Source: Chlorobaculum sp. 24CR (GTDB lineage Bacteria; Bacteroidota; Chlorobiia; Chlorobiales; Chlorobiaceae). Taken from it: a DNA stretch of 32,683 nt. The translations under genes and the position numbers were made by a program. Shown piece by piece: positions 1-8,700 of this stretch. The notes under the pieces were generated by a model. It was given only the letters and a program-made list of their open reading frames with translations, was not told where the DNA came from and did not search any database. The stretch lies in NCBI RefSeq assembly GCF_004118635.1, contig NZ_SDGU01000040.1:1-32683 (forward strand), in the 5' to 3' direction. Each line of letters starts with the position of its first letter. Position 1 is the first letter of the stretch.

Positions 1-63
1 CAAAGAGGCGACGATTAACTGGCGCTTTACCACGACGGATTCAAGAATAAAACTCAAGCATCT

Positions 64-252
64 TTATCCATCAATATAACTGTGACGTGACACTAGGGAC
101 ATGTCTTCGAGATCGTCGAGATGCTCAATGATGGCCTCACGAATGTAGCAGGTCTTGCTTCGGCCAGTTCTTTTAGCCAGAATATCAAGCCGTTGTCCCA
201 CGCTTTTCGGAATGCGGATTCCGATCATCTGGCCTGCCTTTTCTTTTTCCAT
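64..252 (-). CDS. Ribbon-helix-helix antitoxin-like protein (RelB/DinJ type)
   Basis: A 62-residue protein starting [15 protein letters not shown]. It has the pattern of a ribbon-helix-helix DNA-binding antitoxin: a beta strand (MIGIRIP), a helix ([13 protein letters not shown]), then the typical [20 protein letters not shown] helix. Such proteins bind their own operator and neutralise a RelE-type toxin. The frame is open much further upstream, but this ATG is preferred because it follows a good sigma70-type promoter by about 17 bases and has a GAGGG just ahead of it, although the spacing is short. The usual C-terminal extension of the family, which wraps the toxin, is missing: the protein stops shortly after the second helix. 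No RelE-like start is visible in the 63 bases downstream. It may therefore be a truncated or solitary antitoxin, with any toxin outside the window. Confidence 0.7.
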   Translation of the reverse strand: MEKEKAGQMIGIRIPKSVGQRLDILAKRTGRSKTCYIREAIIEHLDDLEDMSLVSRHSYIDG

Positions 253-262
253 ATCCCTCGCG

Positions 263-297
263 ATACATATTGTACAATGGCAGTACATGTTATACAA
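263..297 (-). promoter_or_regulatory. Promoter with overlapping dyad for the antitoxin-like gene
   Basis: On the minus strand a -35 box TTGTAT (297-292) and a -10 box TACAAT (274-269) are separated by exactly 17 bases. The predicted start site lies about 10 bases before the antitoxin ATG. GTAC-centred half sites, including the perfect palindrome ATTGTACAAT, overlap the promoter. This is the layout expected if the antitoxin represses itself, but binding is inferred. Confidence 0.6.
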
Positions 298-320
298 AAA
301 CACGAGATCGTCAAAATCAA

Positions 321-507
321 TCACCGGAAGCCTCTCACCCCCTCCCTCACGCGCGCGCGCAGCCACATGCCGCCGAGCATCACGAGCAGGTTTACCGCGC
401 CGACAATGATGAAGGGGGCTTTGGGACTCATGCCGTCGAACAGGCGGCCTCCGGCGATGAAAAGAATGCTGGCGCTCAATGCGGTGTTTTCGAGTGTGCC
501 CCCCCCC
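321..507 (-). pseudogene. C-terminal remnant of a membrane transporter (MFS-like)
   Basis: About 60 codons on the minus strand encode two hydrophobic segments joined by a charged loop ([20 protein letters not shown], then [20 protein letters not shown]), followed by a short basic tail. This resembles the last two helices of a major-facilitator transporter. The frame breaks at a run of nine C/G residues (499-507). Beyond it no continuing transporter sequence is seen, so the rest of the gene is lost. The family assignment rests only on the hydrophobic pattern and the [14 protein letters not shown] loop and is uncertain. An alternative is chance hydrophobic coding in GC-rich DNA. Confidence 0.4.
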
Positions 508-642
508 TTCGACTTCGCCCGCATCTCGCAAAAGTAAAAAATCGAACACCTCGCTATAGGTTGTCAAAAAAATCAAGTATCATTGCATGTTTACACCATT
601 TCACAGCTTTATCAACCCCGTTGGAAAAACACGCCGCTTGCC

Positions 643-2703
643 ATGACTGACGAGCAGATCGACACTATCGATAAACAGCGCGCGCCATCGCCTGGAGCGG
701 ACGGCGAGACCTCGTTCTTGATGGTGTTCCGAAACCATGCGGCGGTGATGCTGCTTGTCGATACTGAATCGGGCGGCATTGTCGATGCTAACCCGGCGGC
801 GGCGGAGTTTTACGGCTGGCCGGTCGAGCGGTTCCTGTCGATGAACATGCGCGACATCGACGCGCCGTCGTGGACGCGGGATGAGGCGTGGCTGAAAGAG
901 CTCGCAACCAGGGAGCATGGGCGTTTCGTCTCCATGCACCGCCGGGCCGATGGCTCGCTCCGTTTTGTGGAGGTGTGCCATGGCGTGACGCGGCTGCATG
1001 GCATAACCGCGCTCCTTTGCATCGTGCAGGACAACAGCGAGCGACAGTACTTCGAGGCGCTGACGGCGTTCCGGCTCCGGCTGCTTGAAATGGTGGAGAG
1101 CGCTTCGACCGAGGAGCTGCTCACCTTCACGCTCGACGAGGCCGAACATTTGACCGGCAGTACACTCGGCTTTTTCAATTTCGTCTCGAACGACCAGACA
1201 ATCTTCCGGCACGCCTGCTCCAGCAACGCCAAAACCGATAACTGCGGCCATGCCGAGCATCCCTCGGTGATCGACTTTGGCGTATCGACAGACGTAATCA
1301 GCGAAAAACAGGCCGTAATCCACAACGATCACGCCACGCTCAGACACTGCAACTGCAAATTCTCGCCTCACCACAAGGCCCTGCGAGAGCTGATTGTGCC
1401 GATCATCCGCAACGGCAAGGTGATGGCGACCCTCGAAATCGGCAACAAGCCGGTCGGTTACGACGCAGAAGACATCCGCCTGGTGAGCATGCTGACCGGC
1501 CTGGCCTGGGACATCATCGCCAAAAAGTATGCCGAGGAGTCGGAGCAGAAGATGCAGGAGGCAATGCAGCACACCCAGAAAATGGAGCTGATCGGACGGC
1601 TTGCCGGCGGCATCGCGCACGACATCAACAATGTGCTCACGGCGATTCTGGGCCATGCCGAAATCGTCATCGACAACATGGGCGGCAGCAGCCCGTATGC
1701 CGAAAACCTGCTGAACATCCGTGACTCGACGATGCGCGCAGCCAACCTGATTCACCAGTTACTGGCCTTCGCGCGCAAGCAGACCATCCAACCCGAAGTG
1801 CTGCTTCTCGATGCGGCGCTCGACACGGAGATGCCGATGCTGCAAGAGCTGGCGGGCGAAGAGGTGCAGCTCAGGTGGCGACCCGGCGCTCCCGATGCGC
1901 GCCTGTTCCTCGACCCCTCCCAGCTCGACCAGATCATGACGAACCTCTGCGCCAACTCGCGCGACGCCATGAACGGCCACGGCTCGGTGACGGTCGAAAC
2001 CTCGGTGGTCAGCGTGGAACCTTCCGACTGTTTCGCGGGCCACCCCTGCCAGACGCCGGGCGATTTTGCCGCAATTTCAGTGACCGATACAGGATACGGC
2101 ATAGACGAGAACGTACTGCCGCACATCTTTGAACCCTTTTTCACCACCAAGGAGGTTGGCAAAGGTACCGGCATGGGACTTTCGACCGTTTACGGCATCG
2201 TCAAGCAGAACAAGGGATTCCTCGACTGCCAGAGCGTTCCGGGCAAGGGTGCCTGTTTCACGCTCTATCTGCCCCTGTTCAAGGCTGATGCGAGCGAGTC
2301 CGGCGCGAAGCTCCCGGACGCTACGGACAACCATGACAGGCGAAAAACGATCTTGCTGGTCGATGACAATCAGGCCATCGTTCAGGTCATCAAATCCCTG
2401 CTTGAAAAAAACGGTTACGTGGTACTCCCGGCAATAACGCCGGAGGAGGCGATCAGAATCGGAACGGAGCCGGGCAGAAGCGTCGATCTGCTGCTGACCG
2501 ATGTGGTTATGCCGGAGATGGATGGAAAAGAGCTTTCAGCAAAGCTGCTCGCCATTTGCCCTGACCTGAAAACACTCTTCATGTCCGGGTACAACATAGA
2601 TATGACCGATCTTGACTGCGCTCATGGAAACGGCACGCACTTCATCCGCAAGCCATTCAGAATCAACGAGTTAACCAGCATGATAAGCACCATCCTCGCC
2701 TGA
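643..2703 (+). CDS. Hybrid sensor histidine kinase: PAS-GAF-HisKA-HATPase-receiver
   Basis: A 686-residue cytoplasmic signalling protein with no obvious membrane segment. A PAS domain lies near residues 25-130 (NPAAAEFYGWPVE), followed by a GAF domain near 140-305. The histidine-kinase phosphoacceptor motif GGIAHDINN places the reactive His at about 326. The ATPase domain has its N box (TNLCANSRDAMN), G1 (DTGYGID) and G2 (GKGTGMGLSTVYGIV). A C-terminal receiver domain has acidic residues VDD, phosphoacceptor Asp at about 620 (LLTDVVMPEMDG) and the conserved Lys in FIRKPF. The GAF domain is rich in Cys and His (for example RHCNCKFSPHH), which might bind a metal or cofactor; that is only a suggestion. 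The ATG at 643 is chosen; an upstream TTG at 583 would add 20 residues of unlikely sequence. No partner response regulator is adjacent, so the output is unknown. Confidence 0.9.
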   Translation: MTDEQIDTIDKQRAPSPGADGETSFLMVFRNHAAVMLLVDTESGGIVDANPAAAEFYGWPVERFLSMNMRDIDAPSWTRDEAWLKELATREHGRFVSMHRRADGSLRFVEVCHGVTRLHGITALLCIVQDNSERQYFEALTAFRLRLLEMVESASTEELLTFTLDEAEHLTGSTLGFFNFVSNDQTIFRHACSSNAKTDNCGHAEHPSVIDFGVSTDVISEKQAVIHNDHATLRHCNCKFSPHHKALRELIVPIIRNGKVMATLEIGNKPVGYDAEDIRLVSMLTGLAWDIIAKKYAEESEQKMQEAMQHTQKMELIGRLAGGIAHDINNVLTAILGHAEIVIDNMGGSSPYAENLLNIRDSTMRAANLIHQLLAFARKQTIQPEVLLLDAALDTEMPMLQELAGEEVQLRWRPGAPDARLFLDPSQLDQIMTNLCANSRDAMNGHGSVTVETSVVSVEPSDCFAGHPCQTPGDFAAISVTDTGYGIDENVLPHIFEPFFTTKEVGKGTGMGLSTVYGIVKQNKGFLDCQSVPGKGACFTLYLPLFKADASESGAKLPDATDNHDRRKTILLVDDNQAIVQVIKSLLEKNGYVVLPAITPEEAIRIGTEPGRSVDLLLTDVVMPEMDGKELSAKLLAICPDLKTLFMSGYNIDMTDLDCAHGNGTHFIRKPFRINELTSMISTILA

Positions 2704-2756
2704 GCCGGATCGGTCTGACAGGTCAGATAAAAACAACGATTTCGATTGATAGAGAC

Positions 2757-2796
2757 ACAACACAAAAGGCCCGCTTGCGCAGGCCTTTTGTGTTGT
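2757..2796. terminator. Bidirectional terminator between the kinase gene and groEL
   Basis: A perfect 15-bp inverted repeat (2757-2771 and 2782-2796) around a 10-base loop. The A-rich and T-rich arms (ACAACACAAAAGGCC) give a U-rich end in both directions. It lies between convergent genes and can serve both. Confidence 0.85.
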
Positions 2797-2813
2797 CATG
2801 GACAATCGGGCGA

Positions 2814-4457
2814 TCAGTACATTCCGCCCATGCCGCCCATGCCGCCAGGAGGCATTGCAGGCATGTCGGCCTTGTCTTCCTTGATGTCGGTGATGGCTGC
2901 CTCGGTGGTGAGGAGAATGCTGGCGACCGATGCTGCGTTCTCAAGCGCGCTGCGGGTCACTTTGGTCGGATCGACCACGCCGGCTTCCACCAGGTTCTCG
3001 TACTGCTCGGTGCGTGCGTTGAAGCCAAAATCGCCTTCACCGCTGCGGACTTTTTCGAGGACGACAGCGCCATCGGTCGTGCCGGTGTTGGCAACGATCT
3101 GGCGGAGCGGCTCTTCGAGCGCGCGGCGGATGATGTCGATACCGGTCTTCTGGTCTTCGTTGTCGGCCAGGGCATTGGCGAGACCCTTGATGGCGCGGAT
3201 CAGGGCAACGCCGCCACCGACCACGATGCCTTCCTGAACGGCTGCGCGGGTTGCGTGCAGCGCATCCTCGACGCGGGCTTTCTTCTCTTTCATTTCGACT
3301 TCGGTCGATGCGCCGATGTTGAGCACGGCCACGCCGCCGGAGAGCTTGGCGAGGCGCTCCTGGAGCTTCTCGGTATCATACTCGGAGGTCGATTTGTCGA
3401 TCTGACTCTTGATCTCGGCGATGCGGGCTTTGATCTCTTCCTGCTTGCCTTTGCCTTCAACGATGGTGGTGTTGTCCTTGTCGATGTTGACGCGGGCGGC
3501 CTGGCCGAGGTAGGCCATCGTGGCGTTTTCGAGCTTGTAGCCCTTCTCTTCCGAGATGACGGTGCCACCGGTGAGGATGGAGATGTCTTCGAGCATGGCC
3601 TTGCGGCGATCACCGAAACCGGGAGCCTTGACGGCGGCGACTTTCAGCGTACCGCGCAGTTTGTTGACCACGAGGGTAGCCAGCGCTTCGCCTTCGATGT
3701 CCTCGGCGATGATGAGCAGCGGACGGCCCGACTGGGCGGCTTTTTCGAGGATCGGAAGCAGCTCTTTCATGTTGCTGATCTTCTTGTCGTAGATCAGGAT
3801 GAGCGCCTCTTCGAGTTCGGCTTCCATGGTCTCCGGGTTGGTCACGAAGTAGGGAGAGAGGTAGCCGCGGTCGAACTGCATACCTTCGACGACCTTCAGC
3901 TCGGTCTCCATGCCCTTGGCCTCTTCGACGGTGATGACGCCATCTTTGCCGACTTTATCCATCGCATCGGCAATCAGCTCGCCGATTTCAGGATCGTTGT
4001 TGGCGGAGATGGTGCCGACCTGGGCGATCTCTTTTTTGCTGGAGATGGTGCGGCTGATGGCGCGAAGCTCGGCGACAACCTCTTTAACGGCGCGGTCGAT
4101 GCCACGCTTCAGGTCGATCGGGCGAGCGCCGGCTGCGACGTTTTTCAGGCCTTCGCGGTAGATGGCCTGCGCGAGCACGGTAGCGGTGGTGGTGCCGTCA
4201 CCAGCAACATCGCTGGTCTTGGAAGCCACTTCGCGAACCATCTGGGCGCCCATGTTCTCGACAGCGTCTTCGAGCTCGATCTCTTTGGCGACGGTAACGC
4301 CGTCTTTGGTGGAGGTCGGAGCGCCGAATTTTTTGTCGATGAGGACGTTGCGACCGGCTGGGCCAAGCGTGACTTTCACGGCGTTGGCGAGTTTATCGAC
4401 GCCGACCTTGAGTTTGGCGCGAGCGTCGGAATCAAAGAGAATATCTTTAGCAGTCAT
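2814..4457 (-). CDS. groEL: Chaperonin GroEL (60 kDa)
   Basis: A 547-residue chaperonin, the usual length for GroEL. It forms the double-ring folding chamber and hydrolyses ATP with its GroES lid. The N-terminus has the expected order ([20 protein letters not shown], then [10 protein letters not shown]), followed by the nucleotide-binding motif [11 protein letters not shown] and the apical-domain stretch with [19 protein letters not shown]. The C-terminus carries the flexible GGM repeat tail ([10 protein letters not shown]). The start is supported by a strong Shine-Dalgarno sequence (TAAGGAGGAA at 4476-4467). It lies 45 bases downstream of groES in one operon. Transcription is probably driven from the promoter and CIRCE operator ahead of groES, and ends at the strong hairpin at 2757-2796. 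Confidence 0.98.
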   Translation of the reverse strand: MTAKDILFDSDARAKLKVGVDKLANAVKVTLGPAGRNVLIDKKFGAPTSTKDGVTVAKEIELEDAVENMGAQMVREVASKTSDVAGDGTTTATVLAQAIYREGLKNVAAGARPIDLKRGIDRAVKEVVAELRAISRTISSKKEIAQVGTISANNDPEIGELIADAMDKVGKDGVITVEEAKGMETELKVVEGMQFDRGYLSPYFVTNPETMEAELEEALILIYDKKISNMKELLPILEKAAQSGRPLLIIAEDIEGEALATLVVNKLRGTLKVAAVKAPGFGDRRKAMLEDISILTGGTVISEEKGYKLENATMAYLGQAARVNIDKDNTTIVEGKGKQEEIKARIAEIKSQIDKSTSEYDTEKLQERLAKLSGGVAVLNIGASTEVEMKEKKARVEDALHATRAAVQEGIVVGGGVALIRAIKGLANALADNEDQKTGIDIIRRALEEPLRQIVANTGTTDGAVVLEKVRSGEGDFGFNARTEQYENLVEAGVVDPTKVTRSALENAASVASILLTTEAAITDIKEDKADMPAMPPGGMGGMGGMY

Positions 4458-4502
4458 TGTAAAGCGTTCCTCCTTAAGGAATTAAAAAAGATTGTGAATT
4501 GA

Positions 4503-4790
4503 TCAGCCAAGAATCGCGAAAATATCGGACTCACGCATGATGAGGTAGTCCTCACCCTCGACCTGCACTTCGGTGCCGGAGTATTTGCCGTACAGCACTT
4601 TGTCGCCAGCCTTCACCTGCATCTGGACAAGCTGGCCGCTGTCGGCAACCTTGCCTTCGCCGACGGCGACAACCTCGCCATACTGCGGCTTCTCCTTGCC
4701 GGTGTCGGGAATGTAGAGGCCTCCCTTGGTTTTTTCCTCAGCCTGCGCGGGCTTAACAATAACTCGATCAGCTAATGGTTTCAAGTTCAT
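4503..4790 (-). CDS. groES: Co-chaperonin GroES (10 kDa)
   Basis: A 95-residue protein of the usual GroES length. It starts [20 protein letters not shown] and contains the mobile-loop region ([21 protein letters not shown]) that docks on GroEL, then the beta-barrel sequence [14 protein letters not shown]. GroES caps the GroEL chamber. It is the first gene of the groES-groEL operon. The ribosome-binding site is a weak AAGAAG, in contrast to the strong one before groEL. A CIRCE operator and a sigma70-type promoter lie 87-151 bases upstream. Confidence 0.98.
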   Translation of the reverse strand: MNLKPLADRVIVKPAQAEEKTKGGLYIPDTGKEKPQYGEVVAVGEGKVADSGQLVQMQVKAGDKVLYGKYSGTEVQVEGEDYLIMRESDIFAILG

Positions 4791-4876
4791 TGTCTTCTTT
4801 CTCGTTTGGGTTGGTTAAATGGATCGATTGTGTCTCCTGAAGTCAGAAACTGCCAGAACACAGGGTTCATCTGGCA

Positions 4877-4903
4877 TTAGCACTCAACAGGTGAGAGTGC
4901 TAA
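4877..4903 (-). promoter_or_regulatory. CIRCE operator (HrcA binding site)
   Basis: TTAGCACTC, nine bases, GAGTGCTAA: an exact match to the CIRCE consensus. It sits immediately downstream of the groES -10 box, covering the start of the transcript. In known systems the HrcA repressor binds here and releases on heat shock. hrcA itself is not in the window. Confidence 0.95.
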
Positions 4904-4913
4904 CAGCGGCTTA

Positions 4914-4941
4914 ATTATAAAAAAAGATTTCCGGACATCAA
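4914..4941 (-). promoter_or_regulatory. groESL promoter
   Basis: On the minus strand TTGATG (4941-4936), 16 bases, TATAAT (4919-4914). The -10 box matches the consensus perfectly. The predicted start falls a few bases before the CIRCE element, so HrcA would block initiation or early elongation. Confidence 0.75.
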
Positions 4942-4994
4942 ATATTTTTTTATTGTAAAGCACTGCAAGAGCCCCTGAAACCAGAGCTTCGATT

Positions 4995-5303
4995 ATGAGT
5001 TCAACGGATCGTAACAATAGAGGCCCCGAGGTACTCGAGACTGTCGGCAAGGTTGCCCTGGAAAAACTGGAGAGCCTGGCCTCGAAAATCAGAGACGGCA
5101 TCTCGACGGAGGCCGACAGGGCTAACCACGAGATTCTGCGCGAAATCGTGGCCCTCGCCATGAACCGCGTGTCTGTGCAACAGAACGAGTCCGCCGTTGA
5201 AAAAGGCGACGACGCCTGGACCGAGCGCACCGAATCGCACTACCCCCACATCCGCCTTCACGGCGGCGCACTGGAGGACGATCCTCCGAAGATGGAGATT
5301 TGA
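4995..5303 (+). CDS. Small hypothetical protein
   Basis: A 102-residue soluble, charged protein starting MSSTDRNNRGPEVLETVGK. Residues 12-60 look mostly helical (ETVGKVALEKLESLASKIRD and ANHEILREIVALAMNRV). The tail is acidic and proline-containing (GALEDDPPKMEI). I do not recognise a family. It is divergent from groES across a 204-base spacer. The coding status is supported by a duplicated copy of its last 18 codons at 12167-12220, where the final 11 residues (ALEDDPPKMEI) are identical at the protein level. This suggests the gene once lay directly tail-to-tail with uvrA. There is no strong ribosome-binding site before the ATG. Confidence 0.65.
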   Translation: MSSTDRNNRGPEVLETVGKVALEKLESLASKIRDGISTEADRANHEILREIVALAMNRVSVQQNESAVEKGDDAWTERTESHYPHIRLHGGALEDDPPKMEI

Positions 5304-5326
5304 AAGAGTTCCTCTTTCTTCAGACT

Positions 5327-5382
5327 CTTTTCTTATAGGACCTATAGGACTTATAAGACCTATAGGTCCTATAAGAGAAAAG
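5327..5382. terminator. Long hairpin of TATAGGACC repeats, probable terminator
   Basis: A near-perfect inverted repeat of about 21 bp (CTTTTCTTATAGGACCTATAG against its complement ending at 5382), made of short tandem words TATAGGACC and TATAAGACC. It lies just past the hypothetical gene's stop codon and, ancestrally, past the uvrA stop. It would fold in both directions. Confidence 0.6.
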
Positions 5383-5411
5383 ACCGATGCGAAGCGCCGA
5401 GCTGTTCGACT

Positions 5412-5489
5412 TTACACATACCCCCGGAAGTGCCTGCCCGTGAGGGAAGCTTCGCCGCCGCGTACGCCCACCGCGCCAGGGGCGAGGTC
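5412..5489 (-). pseudogene. Fossil of the uvrA 3' end
   Basis: Read on the minus strand this encodes GVRGG followed by EASLTGRHFRGYV and a TAA stop. The intact uvrA ends in GVRGG, a 13-residue stretch, then EASLTGRHLRGYV. The 13 codons missing here, plus 2 bases, correspond to 41 bases lying between two CTTCGC words in the intact gene, so a short-repeat deletion explains the difference. Nothing upstream of this fragment resembles the rest of uvrA. Confidence 0.85.
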
Positions 5490-5713
5490 AAGAGAGTCAA
5501 GAACCTGAGTAATAATTTTTGGATGTGATCGCTGAATATTAAGTTTCAGGCATGTGAAAAAAAATGACAGAAAATGGTTTATAAAACGGTGACTTTCGCA
5601 GCAAACACAGAACTCTTTCGCTCAATTCATCGATAGAGCTGCATCATCGACCTCGTTTCGTGCACTCTGGCCAGTTTTGTCGGGTAACGAAAGAACAGTT
5701 GACTCCGAGCGCC
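5490..5713 (+). other. Spacer upstream of the synthetase gene
   Basis: After the uvrA fossil the sequence becomes AT-richer (AATAATTTTTGGATGTG onwards), unlike the flanks, and probably carries the synthetase promoter. I cannot identify a convincing -35/-10 pair. The synthetase frame stays open back to a GTG at 5660, but that would add 18 residues with no resemblance to an adenylation domain. Confidence 0.4.
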
Positions 5714-8700
5714 ATGAAACAGCAAACAACAAACATTGAAAACCGTTACGGCATAGAAACCCCTCTGCGTTATTACGATCTTTTCCTGTGCCTGCATGAG
5801 CTTTTCCAGAAACAGGCGGTTCTCTATCCCGACCATCCTGCAGTAATCGACGCTGATGGGGCGCTGACTTACAGCGAGCTGAACGAACGGGCCGATCATA
5901 TTGCCGACGCCCTGATACGGAAGGGCATCGCTCCCGGATCGCGCATCGGCTTGTGCGCTACCCGCTCTTGCCGAACTGTTGCCGGATTGCTCGGCATCCT
6001 GAAGGCAGGATGCGCCTGGGCGCCACTCGACCCCGCCTACCCTTCGGAACGGCTCGGCTACATCATCGATGATTCCGCCCTGTCGCAGATTCTGACGCAA
6101 CAGCATTTCAGCGAAACCTTGTCGTTCTGCCCCTCATCGCTGTTGCTGCTCATCGATGATGATATGGTCGATTCATCCGCCACGGGGCCTCCGGCTCCGG
6201 TAAAAACGGCTTCCGGGGAGAGCGCTTACGTCATCTACACTTCGGGAACGACGGGCAACCCGAAAGGAGTTTGCTGTCATCACAAAGGCGTCGTCAATCT
6301 GCTCGACGATTTTCAGCAACGCCGGATGCTCGGTTCAGACGACCGGTGCAGTTGGTGGACGACGCTGAATTTCGATGTCTCCGTTTATGAAATCTTCTCC
6401 CCGCTCCTTGCCGGCGCGACGCTTCTGATTGTTCCCGACCCCGTTCGCATCGACAGCTCCGCACTCATGGAGTGGCTGCATCTCAACCATGTCACCAGTA
6501 CCTATCTGCCGCCCATGATGGTCGCGGACCTGGCGGAATGGGCACGGCAGCGCCCCGGCGAAAGCCGCCTGCGCCGTTTGCTGACGGGAGTCGAACCCAT
6601 CCCTTCAAAAGTTTTGCTGCGATTGCAGCGCTCTCTTCCCGAACTGACCATCATCAACGGTTACGGCCCGACCGAAACCACGATCTGCGCAACGCTCTTT
6701 ACCCCCGACCCCGACACGCTTCTCGACGAAACCGCACCTATCGGAAAAGCGGTTCAGAACATGCATATCTCGCTTCTCGACGAAAACGGCAATCCGGTTG
6801 CCAATGGCCAAACCGGCGAAATACATATCGGCGGCGTCGGCGTTTCAAGCGGGTACCTGAACCGCCCGGAACTCAATGAAGCGCTTTTTGTCCCCGACCC
6901 GGCTCACCGGAATGAGGGGTGCCGCATGTATCGTACCGGCGATCTGGCTTTTGCGCTTCCGGACGGCGAGCTTGTCTTTGCGGGCAGAAAAGACGCCCAG
7001 TTCAAGTTCATGGGGTACAGGATCGAGCCTGGCGAAATCGAAGCTGTCCTGAAACGTCATGATGGCGTCCGCGATGCCGTGGTCATACTTCGCGAAGACG
7101 AACCCGGCTCAAAAAAACTGGTCGCGTATTGCGTCGCCGAGCCGTCCGGCAAGCTCAAGCCGAAGGCGCTTCATGCGTTCGCGGAAGGTGCGCTGCCGGC
7201 ATATATGATTCCCGGCGCTTTTGTGTTCGTCTCAGAAATTCCGATGACGCCCAATGGCAAAACGGACAGAAAGGCATTGCCTCCTCCGGCGAGATCCGAC
7301 TATGTGCAGGAGGAAACGGCAATATTGGCCGCTCCCGGAAGCTCTCTGGAGCAGGAGCTTTCCGCTGTATTTGCCAAAATTCTCGGCATGACCGCCGTTG
7401 GGGTCGATGACAACTTCTTCTCGTTCGGCGGCCATTCGCTCATGGCGACCAGTCTCTGTTCGCAGATACGAAATCGCTGGAATGTCGATATACCCCTCGC
7501 CTTCGTTTTTGAAAATCCGACGGTAAAGCAGATTGCCAAAGAGATCGCCCGGAAGGAAAAAACGCTCGACCTCACCGACGCCATCACACCATCTGAAGCC
7601 GGGCGCTCGATTTTTCCCGCCTCATTGATCCAGAAGGGCATCTGGCTCATGCTCCAGTATCAGGAGGAGGGAACGCTGTTCAACATTCCGGTCGTCGTCC
7701 GTTTTGCCGGCCCCTTGCACGCAGGGCATCTTGCAAAAGCATTTGATTTTCTGATCACCCGGCACGACTCGCTGCGCACCGTCTTTGAAATCGTGGACGA
7801 GGAGCTTGTCCAAAAAGTGCTGCCATCCATGGCCGTTAAAATGACGGTCGAAAATCTTTCGGATTATCCCCCGGACAAACAGTCCGCCGAGCTTGAAAAA
7901 ATCCGGATAAAAGAGGGGCGACACCAGTTCACGCTTGAAACCGGACCTCTGCTGAAGCTTCATCTGGTCATCGTGGGCGAAAACGAGTTTCAGTTGTTTC
8001 TGACCTTTCATCACCTGATCATCGATGGCTGGGGCGCATCGCTCTTTTTCAGGGAGCTGGCCGTTGCCTGCGAAGCCTTTGCCGGAGGAACAACTCCCGT
8101 TCTGCCTGACAAAAAAATATCGTATGGCGATTTTTCCCTGTGGCAGCGCGAACGGCTACAAAACGGCCTGCTCAGAGAGCAGATTCAGTACTGGATCGAT
8201 CGGTTGAAGGGAGCCTCTTTCATACAGAATATTCCATACGATTACTCGAAACCATCGACCAGCGCATTTTCGGGCGCGAGGAGCTGGTTTACGATTCCTT
8301 CGGAAAGAACAGCCTCAATCAGCGACTATTGCAAGCAGAACCGTTGCACGCTGTTCATGTATCTGATGACGGCTTTTCAGATGCTGATCCGCAGATATAC
8401 TGGCGCGAGCGATATCGTCACCGGAACGACCATTGCTAACCGCAACCATCCGGACACCGAATCGATCGTTGGCCTGATAGCCAACACTCTGGCGATCAGA
8501 ACCGACTTCACCGGCGATCCCGCTTTTCCGGAACTGCTCATGCAGGTCAGGAAAGCCTCCCTTGAGGCATTCGACCATCAGGACGCGCCGTTTGAACTTG
8601 TGGTTGAAAACATTGTCAGGCAGCATGGAAGAGACCATCATCCGGTTCTTCAGAATCTGTTCATTTTGCAGAACACGCCCGAAGCGAATTTCCATGCGGG

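Larger units (their letters stand above)
5247..5489. repeat. Left copy of the direct repeat flanking the peptide synthetase
   Basis: This segment contains the 3' end of the small hypothetical gene, a hairpin built of TATAGGACC-like words, and a fragment of the uvrA 3' end. It is repeated in direct orientation at 12167-12456. Long stretches are identical: 36 bases from 5271, the TCCTCTTTCTTCAGACTC block, GACCGATGCGAAGCGCCG and TGCCTGCCCGTGAGGGAAGC. Others are diverged. Relative to the right copy it lacks 41 bases inside the uvrA part and a 17-base insertion just after the hypothetical gene's stop. Confidence 0.9.

Noticed and set aside
1-63. A RelE-type toxin start after the antitoxin-like gene
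   Set aside because: Frames beginning near the antitoxin stop hit stop codons within a few codons, and the one that stays open to the window edge (from a GTG near 22) does not look like RelE.
601-1755. 384-codon frame antisense to the histidine kinase
   Set aside because: The sense strand has PAS, GAF and HisKA motifs; the antisense protein is His/Arg-rich with no domain.
2775-4502. 575-codon open frame antisense to groEL
   Set aside because: It mirrors GroEL codon structure in GC-rich DNA, has a biased composition (Gly, Asp, Phe, Val) and no domain character.
5197-5508. Frame encoding a PIGLIRPIGPIR-type repeat
   Set aside because: The apparent peptide repeat is only the translation of the TATAGGACC hairpin tract, which is noncoding in both copies.
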